Below, piece after piece: positions 1 through 10,625 of a stretch of DNA of 64,000 nucleotides (its first letter is position 1; every line of letters starts with the position of its first letter). The stretch covers positions 24,308,008 through 24,372,007 of the forward strand of contig NC_091301.1 of the NCBI RefSeq assembly GCF_038502225.1. The letters are read 5' to 3'. A program made the translations under genes and the position numbers. The notes below the pieces were generated by a model. That model was not told where the DNA came from. It worked only from the letters and a program-made list of their open reading frames with translations, and made no database searches. Source of the stretch: Cherax quadricarinatus (taxonomy: Eukaryota > Arthropoda > Malacostraca > Decapoda > Parastacidae).

Positions 1-1680
1 GTCAGAGTGGTAAACAATCTCTTGTACATGCCTTGGCTAATGCCCCAAGGTTGTCCGGGCATCATTCATGTGGGCATCTGGGACCAGCTAATAGCCTTCG
101 CTGGCTGCCCGCTGCCTCCTACTAACACGATAATCACTTACGCCCGCGACTCTGGTCACATTAACATAACAATATGACAGTGGAACATCTCCCCAAAGTG
201 ATCCTGACGGAGGATCATATGCGACGTCGGTCTCGAAGATTATTAGTTTGCATAATAAACAGAGGGAGTGTGGTGAGGTGAGGATAGCAGGACGCCGCCG
301 CCACGGGGACAAATATTAGCAGCGTCAATAGCTTGTGAGAGGACGCTAAACACAGGAAGCTCATTGTGGGCCCCATGTTATCTTATCTGGTCCCAGTAGC
401 AGGGGATCGTGACGACATGGGTGGTGGTGGCCGGGGTAGTGAAGGTGGCAAGGGTGGTAGTGAACAGCGAGCGGCTGTGTTCTATTGTAGGATTGGTGGT
501 GAAGGTGGTGGATCATGAAGTAACAGCAGGTGATGGATAGTAAAGTAGTAAAATGTGGTGATGGTAGTGAAACAGTAGTGGTAATGATGTTTGCTGTATC
601 TCTAAGACAAATATGAAGTTAAGTAAGGCGCTACAGTTGGCGTGAAGCTCATCACGGTTTCTCATTAGTGAGTACTCACACAGTAACCTTGACATATATC
701 CACTTCAACAGGCAGTTTAAAATGAAACAAAGTATAACAATGGGCAGTGGATAACATGTTCAGTGGTGACAAACTCCAGTTGCTGTAATAAGGAAAGAAT
801 TAAGAAATGAAAAAAGTACAGTATGCAAGAAGTAAACGTATATTTTCATGAAACTAAATAAACCAGGTAAAATTTATGAAAATATTAATGCAAGACGCTG
901 TCGCTGAGAGAGCACAATAAAGAAAATATAGCAGAGACCAGAAAAAATGACTCGGAGGGGGACTATGAAAACTTTTAAAATAAAAGCGTCGTTAATGTTG
1001 GTGTTCCTTAAAGCACTTGTGCTCTCTCATTCAGAATACTTTTTTACCTATCCTTTCAAGGCAAATGTGATATCAGAGTGACAGAATGTAAATTGATTTT
1101 TGTTAGTACTTTCTGTAATCAGTAAAGCGTCTGACCTACCTGAACCATCTGAAAGCGCTACAACGGAGTCAAACAAGATGTCATAAATTTTGTATGAAAA
1201 ATACTTGAAGGCCAAGTCCATTATCTACGCGACGAATAACTGAAGTCGGATGTACTAGTGAAAGTGCAGAATAAAAATGATTAATAGGATTTTAATAAGG
1301 ACAGAGAACTGAAAATGAGGGAATAAGGCAAGCTACTGCAGGAGGTGCCATATCACTCAAAGGCAGGAAGCAATAAATTGGCTGATCAGTTAATTTCAAA
1401 AGGAACATGACAATAAGCCAGGCCGAGAAATTCTCGAAAACATGGCAGAAATGTTTGCTTGTGCGACTAATGATATGAACGAAATCTTTGTTTTATATTC
1501 ACGTTGTTAAGAAGAATCAGTCATTTACTGTATATTCTTGCGGATCTAAACTTTCTCGATATTCATGTGTTGTTTAGAGTACATTAGTTGCAGAGGGACT
1601 GAGGTATGGCTGGCAGCTGCCACCTCACTTCGTCATCCTCTCCTCTGTCTATGGGCAGCTGGAGGTAAACACATTCCTCT
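1..1680. other. No recognisable feature
   Basis: Mixed-composition, mildly AT-rich sequence. Open frames are short (under 75 codons) and show no domain or repeat that I recognise on either strand. No tRNA-like boxes, long inverted repeats or tandem arrays were seen. Confidence 0.5.
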
Positions 1681-2640
1681 GTTCTGTCTTCTTCGCCCAT
1701 TTATCCTTTCACTCGTCACACCCCTGAAACTCCATCCAACCTTCACCTACCACTATCCACCCCTCCACCACCCACTGCCCACCAGTCTTCAACATCCACC
1801 GCCCATCCCCACCCACCACCGTGTTGGCACATCTCAAGTAACACTAATATTATGAGAAGATCCTCCCATTCATCAGTGCTTACGACCCGTCGCAACTTGA
1901 GAATTATGATGAATATCCTTAGCAAGCTAAATTTGCCGAGTTTTATGTAGTGGTGAAGTGTAAGTGGTACACCGGTCTCGGGTGCTTGTTTGTTTTACTG
2001 GTACTATGGTTGTTAGTAGTTGGTGTACTACGGTTAGTAAGGAGGTGTGGTAGTGTTGTTAGGCGCGCATGGCAGGCAGGAGGGGGGTAGTTTAACGGGT
2101 CCTGGTTGTGGACAAGCACCAACAACAACACTCCACTGGCCTGGCTTCCTATTCATCTTTATGCCTGTCGCCTCTCCATCCTCATGCCTTCCTTCTCTTC
2201 ATCTTCATGGCTACCTTCTCATTTCCATGCCTGCCTCCTCTTCCACCTGCTACTAACAGTCTTCATTCTCATACGTAACACCTCTTACCTCTTTTCGATC
2301 TACTGCCTCTCTGATATCCCACTATATATCTTTCATTACCATCTCTCCTGTTCATAATTTAATGCAGTTCTCCTCTTTTTTCTTTTTTTTCTGTCTTCTC
2401 CATTACTCCGCCATGTCTGACTTTCACCTTCCTCCTTCCTCTTCTCATCTCATTTTCTTTCAGTCTTGTTCTAATCGAATGTCGACCAGCACATTGGATA
2501 TTTCTGTCTCCCTGGCCCTCCTCCATCGTTCAGTCTCCCTTCTCTGTCCGCCCTCCAATCACTTTCTCCTCTTCCTCGACACCCTCCCTCGTTCCTTCCT
2601 TACTTCCCTTCTGTCACGGTGTCTGCCTTAACAAAGCCGT
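1680..2640 (+). repeat. Pyrimidine-rich low-complexity tract
   Basis: Long stretches of C/T-rich sequence (about 1690-1830 and 2150-2630) separated by ordinary sequence. The apparent serine/leucine/proline-rich frames follow from composition. No gene is supported. Confidence 0.5.
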
Positions 2641-2714
2641 GACACTCTTAAATGTCATCAGTCTTGGGTCTTTAAGCGAGAGCGTCCAGTAGAGAAAGTT
2701 TGAGAAAAGGCATG

Positions 2715-2815
2715 TGTTGAGCCAGAGAGAGAGGGGGGAGAGAAAGGGAGAGAGAGACAGAGAAAGACAGAGAGAGAGAGGAAGAGAGAGTGTGTGTTGT
2801 GTGCGTGTGTGTATA
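2715..2815 (+). repeat. Purine-rich (GA)n then (GT)n microsatellite
   Basis: Imperfect GAGA runs from about 2722 to 2790 pass directly into GTGTGTGT at about 2790-2812. It lies just upstream of the large composite GA array. Confidence 0.7.
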
Positions 2816-2964
2816 GATATAAGGCAGGTGCGTGAAGAAAAGAAGACAATTTCAGTGGAAGTGTGTGACTAAACTGGTGTTTGGAAGATGGCGTGGGAAG
2901 GACCAGAGGTGGTGGCTAGATGCAACAAAAAATGAAGTAATTAAGCTACCAACGATGAGTTACT

Positions 2965-3246
2965 ACCTGTTGAAGGAGAGAGAGAGAGACAGCTTACTGC
3001 TTCTTCCTTAGTTGTGTTGAAGGAGAGAGAGAGAGAGAGACAGCTTACTGCTTCTTCCTTAGTTGTGTTGAAGGAGACAGAGAGAGAGAGAGAGAGAGAG
3101 AGCTTACTGCTTCTTCCTCAGTTGTGTTGAAGGAGAGAGAGAGAGAGAGACAGCTTACTGCTTCTTCCTTAGTTGTGTTGAAGGAGAGAGAGAGAGAGAG
3201 AGAGACAGAGAGACAGCTTACTGCTTCTTCCTTAGTTGTGTTGAAG

Positions 3247-3291
<45 letters not shown>

Positions 3292-3482
3292 GCTTCTTCC
3301 TCAGTTGTGTTGAAGGAGAGAGAGAGAGAGAGAGACAGCTTACTGCTTCTTCCTTAGTTGTGTTGAAGGAGAGAGAGAGAGAGAGAGAGAGACAGCTTAC
3401 TGCTTCTTCCTTAGTTGTGTTGAAGGAGACAGAGAGAGAGAGAGAGAGAGAGAGCTTACTGCTTCTTCCTTAGTTGTGTTGA

Positions 3483-3545
<63 letters not shown>

Positions 3546-3567
3546 GCTTCTTCCTTAGTTGTGTTGA

Positions 3568-3626
<59 letters not shown>

Positions 3627-3703
3627 GCTTCTTCCTTAGTTGTGTTGATGGAGAGAGAGAGAGAGAGAGACAGCTTACTGCTTCTTCCTTAGTTGTGTTG
3701 AAG

Positions 3704-3735
<32 letters not shown>

Positions 3736-3765
3736 TTACTGCTTCTCCCTTAGTTGTGTTGAAGG

Positions 3766-3826
<61 letters not shown>

Positions 3827-4088
3827 GAGAGAGAGACAGCTTACTGCTTCTTCCTTAGTTGTGTTGAAGGAGAGAGAGAGACAGTTTACTGCTTCTTCCT
3901 TAGTTGTGTTGAAGGAGAGAGAGAGAGAGAGAGAGACAGCTTACTGCTCCTTCCATAGTTGTGTTGAAAGAGAGAGACAGCTTACTGCTTCTTCCTTAGT
4001 TGTGTTGGAAAGAGAGAGAGTTTACTGTTTCTTCCTTAGTTATGAAGGAGAGAGAGAGAGTTTACTGCTTCTTCCTTAGTTGTGTTGA

Positions 4089-4134
<46 letters not shown>
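2965..4134 (+). repeat. Composite minisatellite: constant ~34-bp block plus variable (GA)n
   Basis: A conserved block reading CAGCTTACTGCTTCTTCC then TTAGTTGTGTTGAAGGA recurs about 20 times, each copy separated by a (GA)n run of 10 to 60 bases. Some runs contain GACA interruptions (ACAG just before CTTACTGC). The block is well conserved while the GA length varies greatly, so the array has two mutation modes. It resumes at 5138 after a retrotransposon insertion. Open frames rich in RERERE are artefacts of GA repeats. Confidence 0.95.
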
Positions 4135-4136
<2 letters not shown>

Positions 4137-5137
4137 CCCATGCATATGCAGACTACTGTACACTGACATTCACTTATCCGAAAGAAGAAATGCCAGCTGC
4201 TATAAGCTACATCAATCACCAGCTAAGAGTTATATCAGCTTGGGGAAATAGATGGCAAGTAACATTTGCACCTGAGAAAAAGCAAAGGATGATGGTCTCT
4301 AGGCACCATGATGGTAATGCTGGTGCAGTAGTAAGGATGAATGGGAGGGTGTTGGCACCTGGAGAAGAAGTTAATATCCTTGGGGTGAAATTTGACTCCA
4401 AACTAACCATGAAGAACCATGTTGTAAATCTTGCAAACAAGGCAGCCAGGAAGCTTACAGCACTTCGCCGTATCTCGCATCTGCTTGACAGTAGGGGTTG
4501 CAAGATTCTGTACGAGGCACAAGTACGCTTACACCTTGGATATGCTCCACTTTCTTGGTTTGCCTGCCCCCCATCTCATCTGCGACTGCTTGACAGAGTA
4601 GAGAACAGAGCAAGACGTCTCATCTCTCGCCTGGACCCATCCTGAATAGATCTGTCATTTCAACAGAGCCTTCAACACAGGAGGGATATGGGTGGCGTTA
4701 CTGTTATGTACAAGGCCAATATTGTCAAAGTACCACACTTGGATCCACGTCGAGGACAGCGTGAAACAAGCTTTTATGCCACAAGACGGGCAGAAAGCAG
4801 CAACTTCACTCTGGCTGTGCCCTTCTCCAGAACATCACTCCATCTGAGATCATATATACCCAGGATGACTCGAGTATGGAACACATTCGTACAGCATAAT
4901 GATGTCAACGAGATAAAGTCAGTTGATCAAATGAAAATGCTGGCCCACTGATGGCTCCAACTTCATCCTGTTCCCTATTTGTATGTCTCATAACAATAAA
5001 AATGCTTCAAATGAGCTGATGTAGGTAACAGCTCTTAGCTTACCAATAAAGTTAGGTATCCTTAACCTGTAAATAGCTTGTCAATAAAGCAAGGGATCCT
5101 TAACCTAACCTTGTCAAACCCTGTGTAAAAAAAAAAA
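4135..5137 (+). pseudogene. 5'-truncated Jockey-like non-LTR retrotransposon (family C), RT C-terminal part
   Basis: A reading frame from about 4135 to 4990 encodes the end of a reverse transcriptase. It opens at the catalytic motif, seen as HAYADYCTLTF, where the second Asp of YADD is replaced by Tyr. It continues through NILGVKFDSKLTMKNHV and LLDRVENRARRLI and ends near WLQLHPVPYLYVS. In-frame TGA codons at 4643 and 4949 break it. The 3' UTR has AATAAA-type signals near 5044 and 5091 and ends in 11 A residues (5127-5137). Both ends join GA-array sequence directly, so this is a 5'-truncated insertion into the composite minisatellite. Clade assignment (Jockey group) is from motif style and is less certain than the RT identity. 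Confidence 0.88.
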
Positions 5138-5400
5138 GAGAGACAGCTTACCGCTTCTTCCTTAGTTGTGTTGAAGGAGAGAGAGAGAGAGAGAGCTTAC
5201 TGCTTCTTCCTTAGTTGCGTTGAAGGAGAGAGAGAGAGAGACAGCTTACTGCTTCTTCCTTAGTTGTGTTGAAGGAGAGAGAGAGAGACAGCTTACTGCT
5301 CCTTCCTTAGTTGTGTTGAAAGAGAGAGACCTCAGCTTACTGCTTCTTCCTTAGTTGTGTGTTGAAGGAGGGGGAGAGAGCTTACTGAACCTTCCTTAGT
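5138..5400 (+). repeat. Composite GA minisatellite, continuation after insertion
   Basis: Resumes immediately after the poly(A) with GAGAGACAGCTTACCGCTTC and carries about six more copies of the constant block. GA runs are shorter than before the insertion. The last copies (5340-5400) degenerate: GTGTGTTGAAGGAGGGGGAG, then GTTGTGTGGTGGAGACA. Confidence 0.93.
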
Positions 5401-5850
5401 TGTGTGGTGGAGACAATCATCTGGTTCTTAATTTGTGATGGAGGAATCAATCTGTTGGTTCTTAATTATGTGGTGAAGGAGTCAGTCTATTGGTCCTTAA
5501 TGATGTGGTGAAGGAGCCAGTCTGTTGGTTCTTAATTATGTGGTGAAGGAGTCAGTCTATTGGTCCTTAATTATGTGGTGAAGGAGTCAGTCTGTTGGTC
5601 CTTAATTATGTGGTGAAGGAGTCAGTCTGTTAGTCCTTAATTATGTGGTGAAGGAGTCAGTCTGTTAGTCCTTAACTATGTGGTGAAGGAATCAGTCTAT
5701 TGGTCCTTAATTATGTGAAGGAGTCAGTCTATTGGTCCTTAATTATGTGGTGAAGGAGTCAGTCTATTGGTCCTTAATTATGTGGTGAAGGAGTCAGTCT
5801 ATTGGTCCTTAATGATGTGGTGATGGAGTCAGTCTGCTGGTCTTTAGCTA
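5400..5850 (+). repeat. 35-bp minisatellite (TTATGTGGTGAAGGAGTCAG core)
   Basis: About 12 units of 35 bp with core TTATGTGGTGAAGGAGTCAG followed by TCTATTGGTCCTTAA. Variants include TCTGTTAGTCC and TAATGATGTGG. The unit aligns with the CCTTAGTTGTGTTGAAGGAGA part of the upstream GA array, and intermediate units lie at 5390-5480, so the two arrays appear related by descent. Confidence 0.95.
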
Positions 5851-5924
5851 TGTGGTGGTGCGGGCTGTCCAATGGTCCCTCCTCAACAGTGTGGTACAAC
5901 CTCCAAATGCCGACGTTATGTTTA

Positions 5925-6095
5925 TTATGCGGGTCATCGCCCCAGGTGCCCGGTCCCAGATCATGCATCTTGATTGATGGCATGATCAATAAAGCTGTTA
6001 GTACTAGCAGTACACAGTCCAGCGTAGATACCACAGGAACTGACTTCATTAACTCACCTTGATCCCTCTTGAGACAGCTGAAGGACTGTTGGGTG
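5925..6095 (-). mobile_element. Decayed family A retrotransposon 3' end
   Basis: Read on the minus strand, the segment keeps the order of the A-family 3' end: FKRELD-like coding, then the CAGTCC, TGATCA and GGTCCCAG landmarks. On plus, CCCGGTCCCAGATCATGC, GATCAATAAAGCTGTTAG and ACACAGTCCAGCG are seen. It is heavily diverged and carries no open frame. Confidence 0.6.
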
Positions 6096-6760
6096 AGCCT
6101 GTAACTCCCTTGACCGATTTACTCCTTTCTATGTACTATCTACCGCCTGTGTATGGACTAGACCATCCTGAAAGATGGTATTTTATAAGCACTCTGCTGG
6201 AACGAATTCTTTAAAACTTTTGTAGCTAATGAACATTTGACAGTTTCCTCAATACCCCCACTGAAGTCTCTCAGCTCAGGCTGACAGATTTAACAATATA
6301 TTAAATCCACTCTTTGTGATGGAATATGACAGGGAAACATAGCTAGCCTTCTTTTCCACTGTTTTACTGTCGTATAAAATATGGTAGCAGCACTGTGCTG
6401 ATATATACAATTTTACTAAGTTAAAATTTCCTTGAGACCCCCCTCCCCAACCCCGTTCTTTTCCCTCACCCTCGTGTTGTTCTCCCTGTGGATTTTACCC
6501 TCCCAAGCTGGCAGGAAAAATGGGCCCCGTCTATCCTGTCATCGTAAGAGTTTTTTCCTTTGCACCAGTTTCCCTTCTTTTTTTCCTTCCAGATTCTGTG
6601 GCTAATTTGCTGGAATCATATTTTTCTTGCCCGTCGCGGTTTCTTTTTTTTTTGGTGGGGAGGAGGGAAGGGGGTAATTTTTTTGGTTGTAGGGTGTGTT
6701 TGTGGGCGAGAGTGTTGTGCTTGTTTTCAAGCGAGTATCTTTGTTGGTCATAGTGTGTTT
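6096..6760. other. No gene seen
   Basis: Ordinary sequence with a T-rich/G-rich patch at 6570-6700. Frames of 75-77 codons across the T/G-rich patch look compositional. Nothing else is recognised. Confidence 0.45.
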
Positions 6761-6764
6761 GTGA

Positions 6765-6850
6765 TGATATTGCTAAGAGAGCGCTGAACTTGTAGGGGTC
6801 GTACAGCGCCTGGGGACTGGCAGGTACTCAGGTTTGATTCTTAACAACGC
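6765..6850 (+). mobile_element. Short dispersed repeat (GCGCTGAAC..CAGCGCCTGGGG)
   Basis: Contains GAGCGCTGAACTTGTAGG and GTACAGCGCCTGGGGACTGG. A second copy at 29298-29340 reads AAGCGCTAAACCCGTAGG then ATTATACAGC. The GCGCT/AGCGC halves are complementary. Probable SINE-like repeat; family not named. Confidence 0.55.
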
Positions 6851-6979
6851 TGCAATCTGGAGAAAAGTTGACGCAAGTGAGCAATTATGATTATATAGTA
6901 ATCACTGGTTCAGAGCTTTGTAATTGCATGCAGTTTATCATTAAATTGTGCGTTTGTGATTGTGTGTTTGTGAACAAAT

Positions 6980-6983
6980 GTGT

Positions 6984-7038
<55 letters not shown>
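6980..7038 (+). repeat. (GT)n microsatellite
   Basis: An almost pure GT run of about 58 bp, preceded by TGTGTGTATG. Confidence 0.95.
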
Positions 7039-7039
<1 letters not shown>

Positions 7040-7162
7040 TACACACACCCTTGATGCCTCTCACCAGAACACCACCACAAATTAATCACATGGATAAACA
7101 ACACTTCCTCTTAACTCTTAAAACCTTGTATGTGGATTTCTCACGTAGAGTTTGTAGCACAT

Positions 7163-7271
7163 GGCTAGGCTAGGTTAGGTTAGGCTAGGCTAGGCTAGGC
7201 TAGGTTAGGTTAGGCTAGGTTAGGCTAGGCTGGGTTAGGCTAGGCTAGGCTAGGCTAGGCTAGGCTAGGTT
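7163..7271 (+). repeat. Interstitial telomere-like pentamers (TTAGG/CTAGG)
   Basis: About 22 consecutive 5-bp units, nearly all CTAGG or TTAGG with one TGGG-type variant, in constant register. TTAGG is the ancestral arthropod telomere repeat; here CTAGG outnumbers it. Both flanks are non-telomeric, so this is an internal block and not a chromosome end. Confidence 0.85.
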
Positions 7272-7476
7272 GTCCTCTATCCACAAAACAGCAAGTTATA
7301 ACATAAATATTAGATAATGGAGATAAGTTCTACACCAAGAACAGAAAACGGGGAACCACTGAGCGACATCTGTGTGAGATTTTTCACTATTTAATGTACC
7401 TTCATCTGTCACCCATTTGACTCTTTACAAGAGTGAAATGATGCCAGTGACTGACTCACGAAATCGTAATAACACG

Positions 7477-7574
7477 ATTGAAACAAACCACGGTACGGGT
7501 GAGGCTCGAACTCACGGCAGGTGAATCGTAAAACTCCAGGCCAGCGCTTAAGCCACTTGGCCAGCTGGCTACAA
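7477..7574 (-). mobile_element. tRNA-derived SINE head, minus copy
   Basis: On the minus strand an A-box-like TGGCCAAGTGGC (7552-7563) and a B-box-like GAGTTCGAGCC (7503-7513) have tRNA spacing, followed by CTCACCCGTACCGT. It sits head to head with the plus copy at 7591-7675, about 16 bp away. An intact tRNA gene is not supported. Confidence 0.7.
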
Positions 7575-7590
7575 TAAGATTCATCCTGTT

Positions 7591-7675
7591 GTAGCCAGAT
7601 GGCCGAGTGACTTATTCGCTGACGTGGAGTTTTACGACTCATTTACTGTGAGTTCGAGCCCCACCCGTACCGTGG
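7591..7675 (+). mobile_element. tRNA-derived SINE head, plus copy
   Basis: GTAGCCAGATGGCCGAGTGAC supplies an A-box-like TGGCCGAGTGAC at 7600-7611, and GAGTTCGAGCC at 7650-7660 matches a B box. CCCACCCGTACCGTGG follows. With the minus copy it forms a large inverted repeat. Confidence 0.7.
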
Positions 7676-7996
7676 GATGCCTGTGATTAAGGGAATGGGC
7701 TAAGATCATATAAGGCGGAAGAAAAGATAATGTAAGTTATTGTATATTTCGGCCTGCCACTGAGGCCCAGTGGGAACTAAGATAGCTGACATCGAAGATC
7801 CCCGAGCTGAGGCTGCTGCCGTCTTGAGCTGTCACTGGCAAGATGAGTGAATGAATGAATTATGACCAGAGCTTTGGTAAGATGGGGAAGGAAGAAGGAT
7901 GGAAATATGGGAAAAGGGTGGATGGTGGTAGTGAAGGTGGAGTAATGAAGGTAACCGGCCTAACCACTTGGGTGCATTTTAATATAAGCACGCACG

Positions 7997-7998
<2 letters not shown>

Positions 7999-8079
<81 letters not shown>

Positions 8080-8141
8080 TGGGTGTGTGTGTGTGTAGTG
8101 TGTGTGTAGTGTGTGTGTGTGTGTGTGTGTATGTGTGTGTG

Positions 8142-8208
<67 letters not shown>

Positions 8209-8245
8209 TGTGTGTGTGTGTAGGTGTGTGTAGTGTGTGTGTGTG

Positions 8246-8315
<70 letters not shown>

Positions 8316-8371
8316 TGTGTGTGTGTGTGTATGTGTGTGTGTGTGTGGGTGTGTCTGTGTGGGTGTGTGTG

Positions 8372-8433
<62 letters not shown>

Positions 8434-8484
8434 TGTGTGTGTAGTGTGTGTGTGTGTGTGTGTGTGTAGTGTGTGTGTGTAGTG
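7999..8484 (+). repeat. Long (GT)n array with periodic GTAGTGT interruptions
   Basis: About 485 bp of GT interrupted roughly a dozen times by TAGTG, plus ATGTG, GGGTG and CTGTG variants. The long VCVCVC and THTHTH frames on the two strands are artefacts. Confidence 0.97.
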
Positions 8485-8607
8485 TTATTCATGAAGTCAG
8501 TTTCCCAAGATCAGCTAAGAAAGTCTATAAGCGATACACTTTTAGGTCTGCTGAAACTGTAGACCCCCCTAAGAGTTTAGCTCTTTCCCACGATCACTAC
8601 AAGCTGC

Positions 8608-8705
8608 CACCTGTAGTTTACCTGTAGTTGCTTCCGGGGGTCACCGCCTCTGCGGCCCGGTCCCAGACTAGGTCTCCTGGTCGCTGGTCTGATCGATCAA
8701 CCACC
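8608..8705 (-). mobile_element. Family A-like 3' tail fragment
   Basis: On minus: GGTTGATCGATCAGACC, GTCTGGGACCGGGCCGC, then GGTGACCCCCGGAAGC and repeated CTACAGGTA. This is the terminal module of A-type elements with a slightly different end repeat (CTACAGGTAA). Confidence 0.75.
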
Positions 8706-8754
8706 AAGGTGTAATAAGGCACTAAATACGTACATAATGCAAATAAAATACCTT

Positions 8755-8872
8755 TACCTTTGATAAATATTTGATGAGTTTCGAGAGTCTTACTACTCCT
8801 GGAACCCGGCCGTGGGCCAGGCTCGTCTGGTTCTTACCTGGTCAGCGAGGCTGTTGCTGCTGTAGGGGCTAC
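8755..8872 (-). mobile_element. Family A2 3' tail fragment
   Basis: On minus it reads AGCAACAGCCTCGCTGACC, TAAGAACCAGACGAGCC, GGGTTCCAGG and GACTCTCGAAACTCATC, matching the A2 tail seen at 59985-60100 and 62900-62995. It directly abuts an A-type RT remnant on the opposite strand. Confidence 0.7.
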
Positions 8873-8879
8873 CGTAGTG

Positions 8880-9790
8880 ACAAGCTCAGTTCCCAAGGCA
8901 CAATACTGACCCCTATTCCCTTTCTCATTCTCATATCTAATAGACAGAAACATAAATCACAGCACCGTATCACAGGTGCTAGAATTTGTGTGAGAGTGTC
9001 ACCCATGGAGAGCTCGGCAGATCTCCACGATGATGTAATCCAAGTGTTTCGGTGGGCCACTGACAACAGTATGATATTCAATGAAGACAAATTTTAGATA
9101 CTCCGTTTTGGAAAAATGAAGAAATCAAAATGGAAGGAAGTATGAAACAAACTCATCACTCAAAAAGTACAAAAGACTAACGTGGGTGACTTAGGAGTGA
9201 TAGTGTCGGATGTCACTCTTACGGATCACAACAGTGTCATTATTGTAGCAGCATGGAAAAGAATAAATTGGATAACTGTCACCTTCAAAACAAGAGATAC
9301 CAAGCCAATGATTCTCTTTCAATCACTTGTTCTCTCTAGGCTGAATTATTGCCTTGTAAGGCAGGTGAAATCACAGATATGGTAATGTTTGAAATCTGTC
9401 ATTCTGTACGTCTTGGAATGAAGGCGAGAGAGAAATGCATCATAATTTATACCTGGAAAATTCGAGTGGGATTGGTCCCAAATCTGCACATATAAATCGC
9501 TCCCTGTGGTGGGTATTTTACACCTGCAGACGGTGCAACATACCCGCTACTGAAGTCCAGAGGTGCAACGTATAGGTATAAAATTCTTTAACACTCTCCT
9601 TATCAAGAGGTTGTCTTTATAATGACACTTGGTAAGTTCCTCAAATTAGTTCCCGATCACCCGGGGTGTGATGCACGTGTTAGACTGCGTGCAGCCATCA
9701 GTAACAGCCTGGTTGATCAAACTGTTCGCTGGGAGGCCCTCGTCTAGGACTGGGTTGTAGGGACATTGACCTCCAGGTAAGTACAACCTG
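8880..9790 (+). pseudogene. Decayed family A non-LTR retrotransposon (RT to 3' end)
   Basis: Recognisable pieces in order, in shifting frames: SSQGTILTPIPFLILIS (the VPQGTVLAP block, 8885-8940), DDVIQVFRWATDNSMIFNED (9027-9087), DLGVIVSDVTLTDHNS (9185-9240), IILFQSLVLSRL-type sequence (9310-9345), IIYTWKI (9440-9462), and the terminal ACAGCCTGGTTGATCA...ATTGACCTCCAGGTAA tail ending near 9785. The FADD motif is lost by internal divergence. Compared with the A copy at 49777-53531 it is 5' truncated and multiply frameshifted. Confidence 0.85.
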
Positions 9791-9990
9791 CCGCATCCTC
9801 TGCCACTCGTTGTGGTAGAGGCAGTATTGATGGCGAGTTACAGGTGTGTTTTTAGATGTGTAGGTTTGATTTACGGGCAGGGCGGGAAGAGGCAGGGGAA
9901 GGGGCATGGAGGGGCGAGGTTTTGCTGAGAGGAAAGGAATGAGGAGGGCAGATGGTGTTAGCTCTGAGTGATGGTCATTATCGCTCCCTT
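9790..9990. other. No gene seen
   Basis: G-rich patch with GGGCAGGGCGGG and GGGGAAGGGG near 9877-9905. Nothing else is identifiable. Confidence 0.4.
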
Positions 9991-9997
9991 TTCCCGG

Positions 9998-10170
9998 CTA
10001 CCCACTCATGACACACCCCACCCACGACACACCCCACTCACGACACACCCCACCCACGACATGACAAACCCCACCCACGACACACCCCACTCACGACACA
10101 CCCCACCCACGACACACCCCACCCACGACACACCCCACCCACGACACACCCCACCCACGACACACTCCAC
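9998..10170 (+). repeat. 16-bp minisatellite (CCACCCACGACACACC)
   Basis: About ten tandem units of CCACCCACGACACACC with CTCACGAC variants and one unit altered to GACATGACAAACC. The last unit reads GACACACTCCACAC. Confidence 0.93.
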
Positions 10171-10536
10171 ACTATTGTTCCCTCAATCCCCCAGTGCTCA
10201 CGTTCGTACACATGTAGCCACTACTCAGTCACTCCTCGAAGTATGCTTGCTACACTAGCTCCACCATTGCGACTGCTGCATCTGGCCCATAAAACACTGG
10301 TCCGTCTTAATCAAGGTCTTCCTGCCTCCTATCTGTCACCTCCTCGCCCACGCCTACCCCTCCTCCTACCCTTCCTGACCTTAAAACCACCTCCTCCCAC
10401 CCAATTACAAGTTGGATCAAACCTCACTTATTCCTTAGCTACCCTTTTATATAAAGCTGAACTGATTTGTACAGGCGATCTGGGCTGGCAACCAATAATT
10501 GCCTGGCCAGTAAGAGAAGCGTGACTTCAGGTCACA
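10171..10536. other. No gene seen
   Basis: C/T-rich sequence with a 93-codon frame (10243-10524) of low-complexity proline/leucine character. It runs up to the RT remnant at 10537. No function is proposed. Confidence 0.4.
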
Positions 10537-10625
10537 CCAACTTTTGTATCATCATTGGCAGATGACACCAAAATAATCATAAAAGTCGTCTCGGTAGAGG
10601 ACACGAAAAAATTGCAGGTGGTAGA
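10537..10625 (+). pseudogene. Reverse transcriptase catalytic-motif remnant
   Basis: The translation FVSSLADDTKIIIKVV, then SVEDTKKLQ, matches the SSFADDTRI...EDAVNLQ block of family A RTs (FADD changed to LADD). Flanking sequence gives no further alignment by eye, so this is a short isolated relic. Confidence 0.7.

Noticed and set aside
3124..4079. Arg/Glu-rich (RERERE) ORFs resembling coiled coils or SR-type proteins
   Set aside because: They are translations of (GA)n with the constant block. Frames change with each GA-length difference.
7163..7271. Chromosome end
   Set aside because: Ordinary sequence continues on both sides and the block is only about 109 bp with mixed variants.
7591..7675. 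Functional tRNA gene
   Set aside because: A- and B-box-like motifs are present, but the acceptor and anticodon stems do not fold convincingly and a second inverted copy with different mutations lies beside it. SINE origin fits better.
7860..8492. 210-codon His/Thr-rich frame and Cys/Val-rich frames
   Set aside because: Translation of GT/AC microsatellite.
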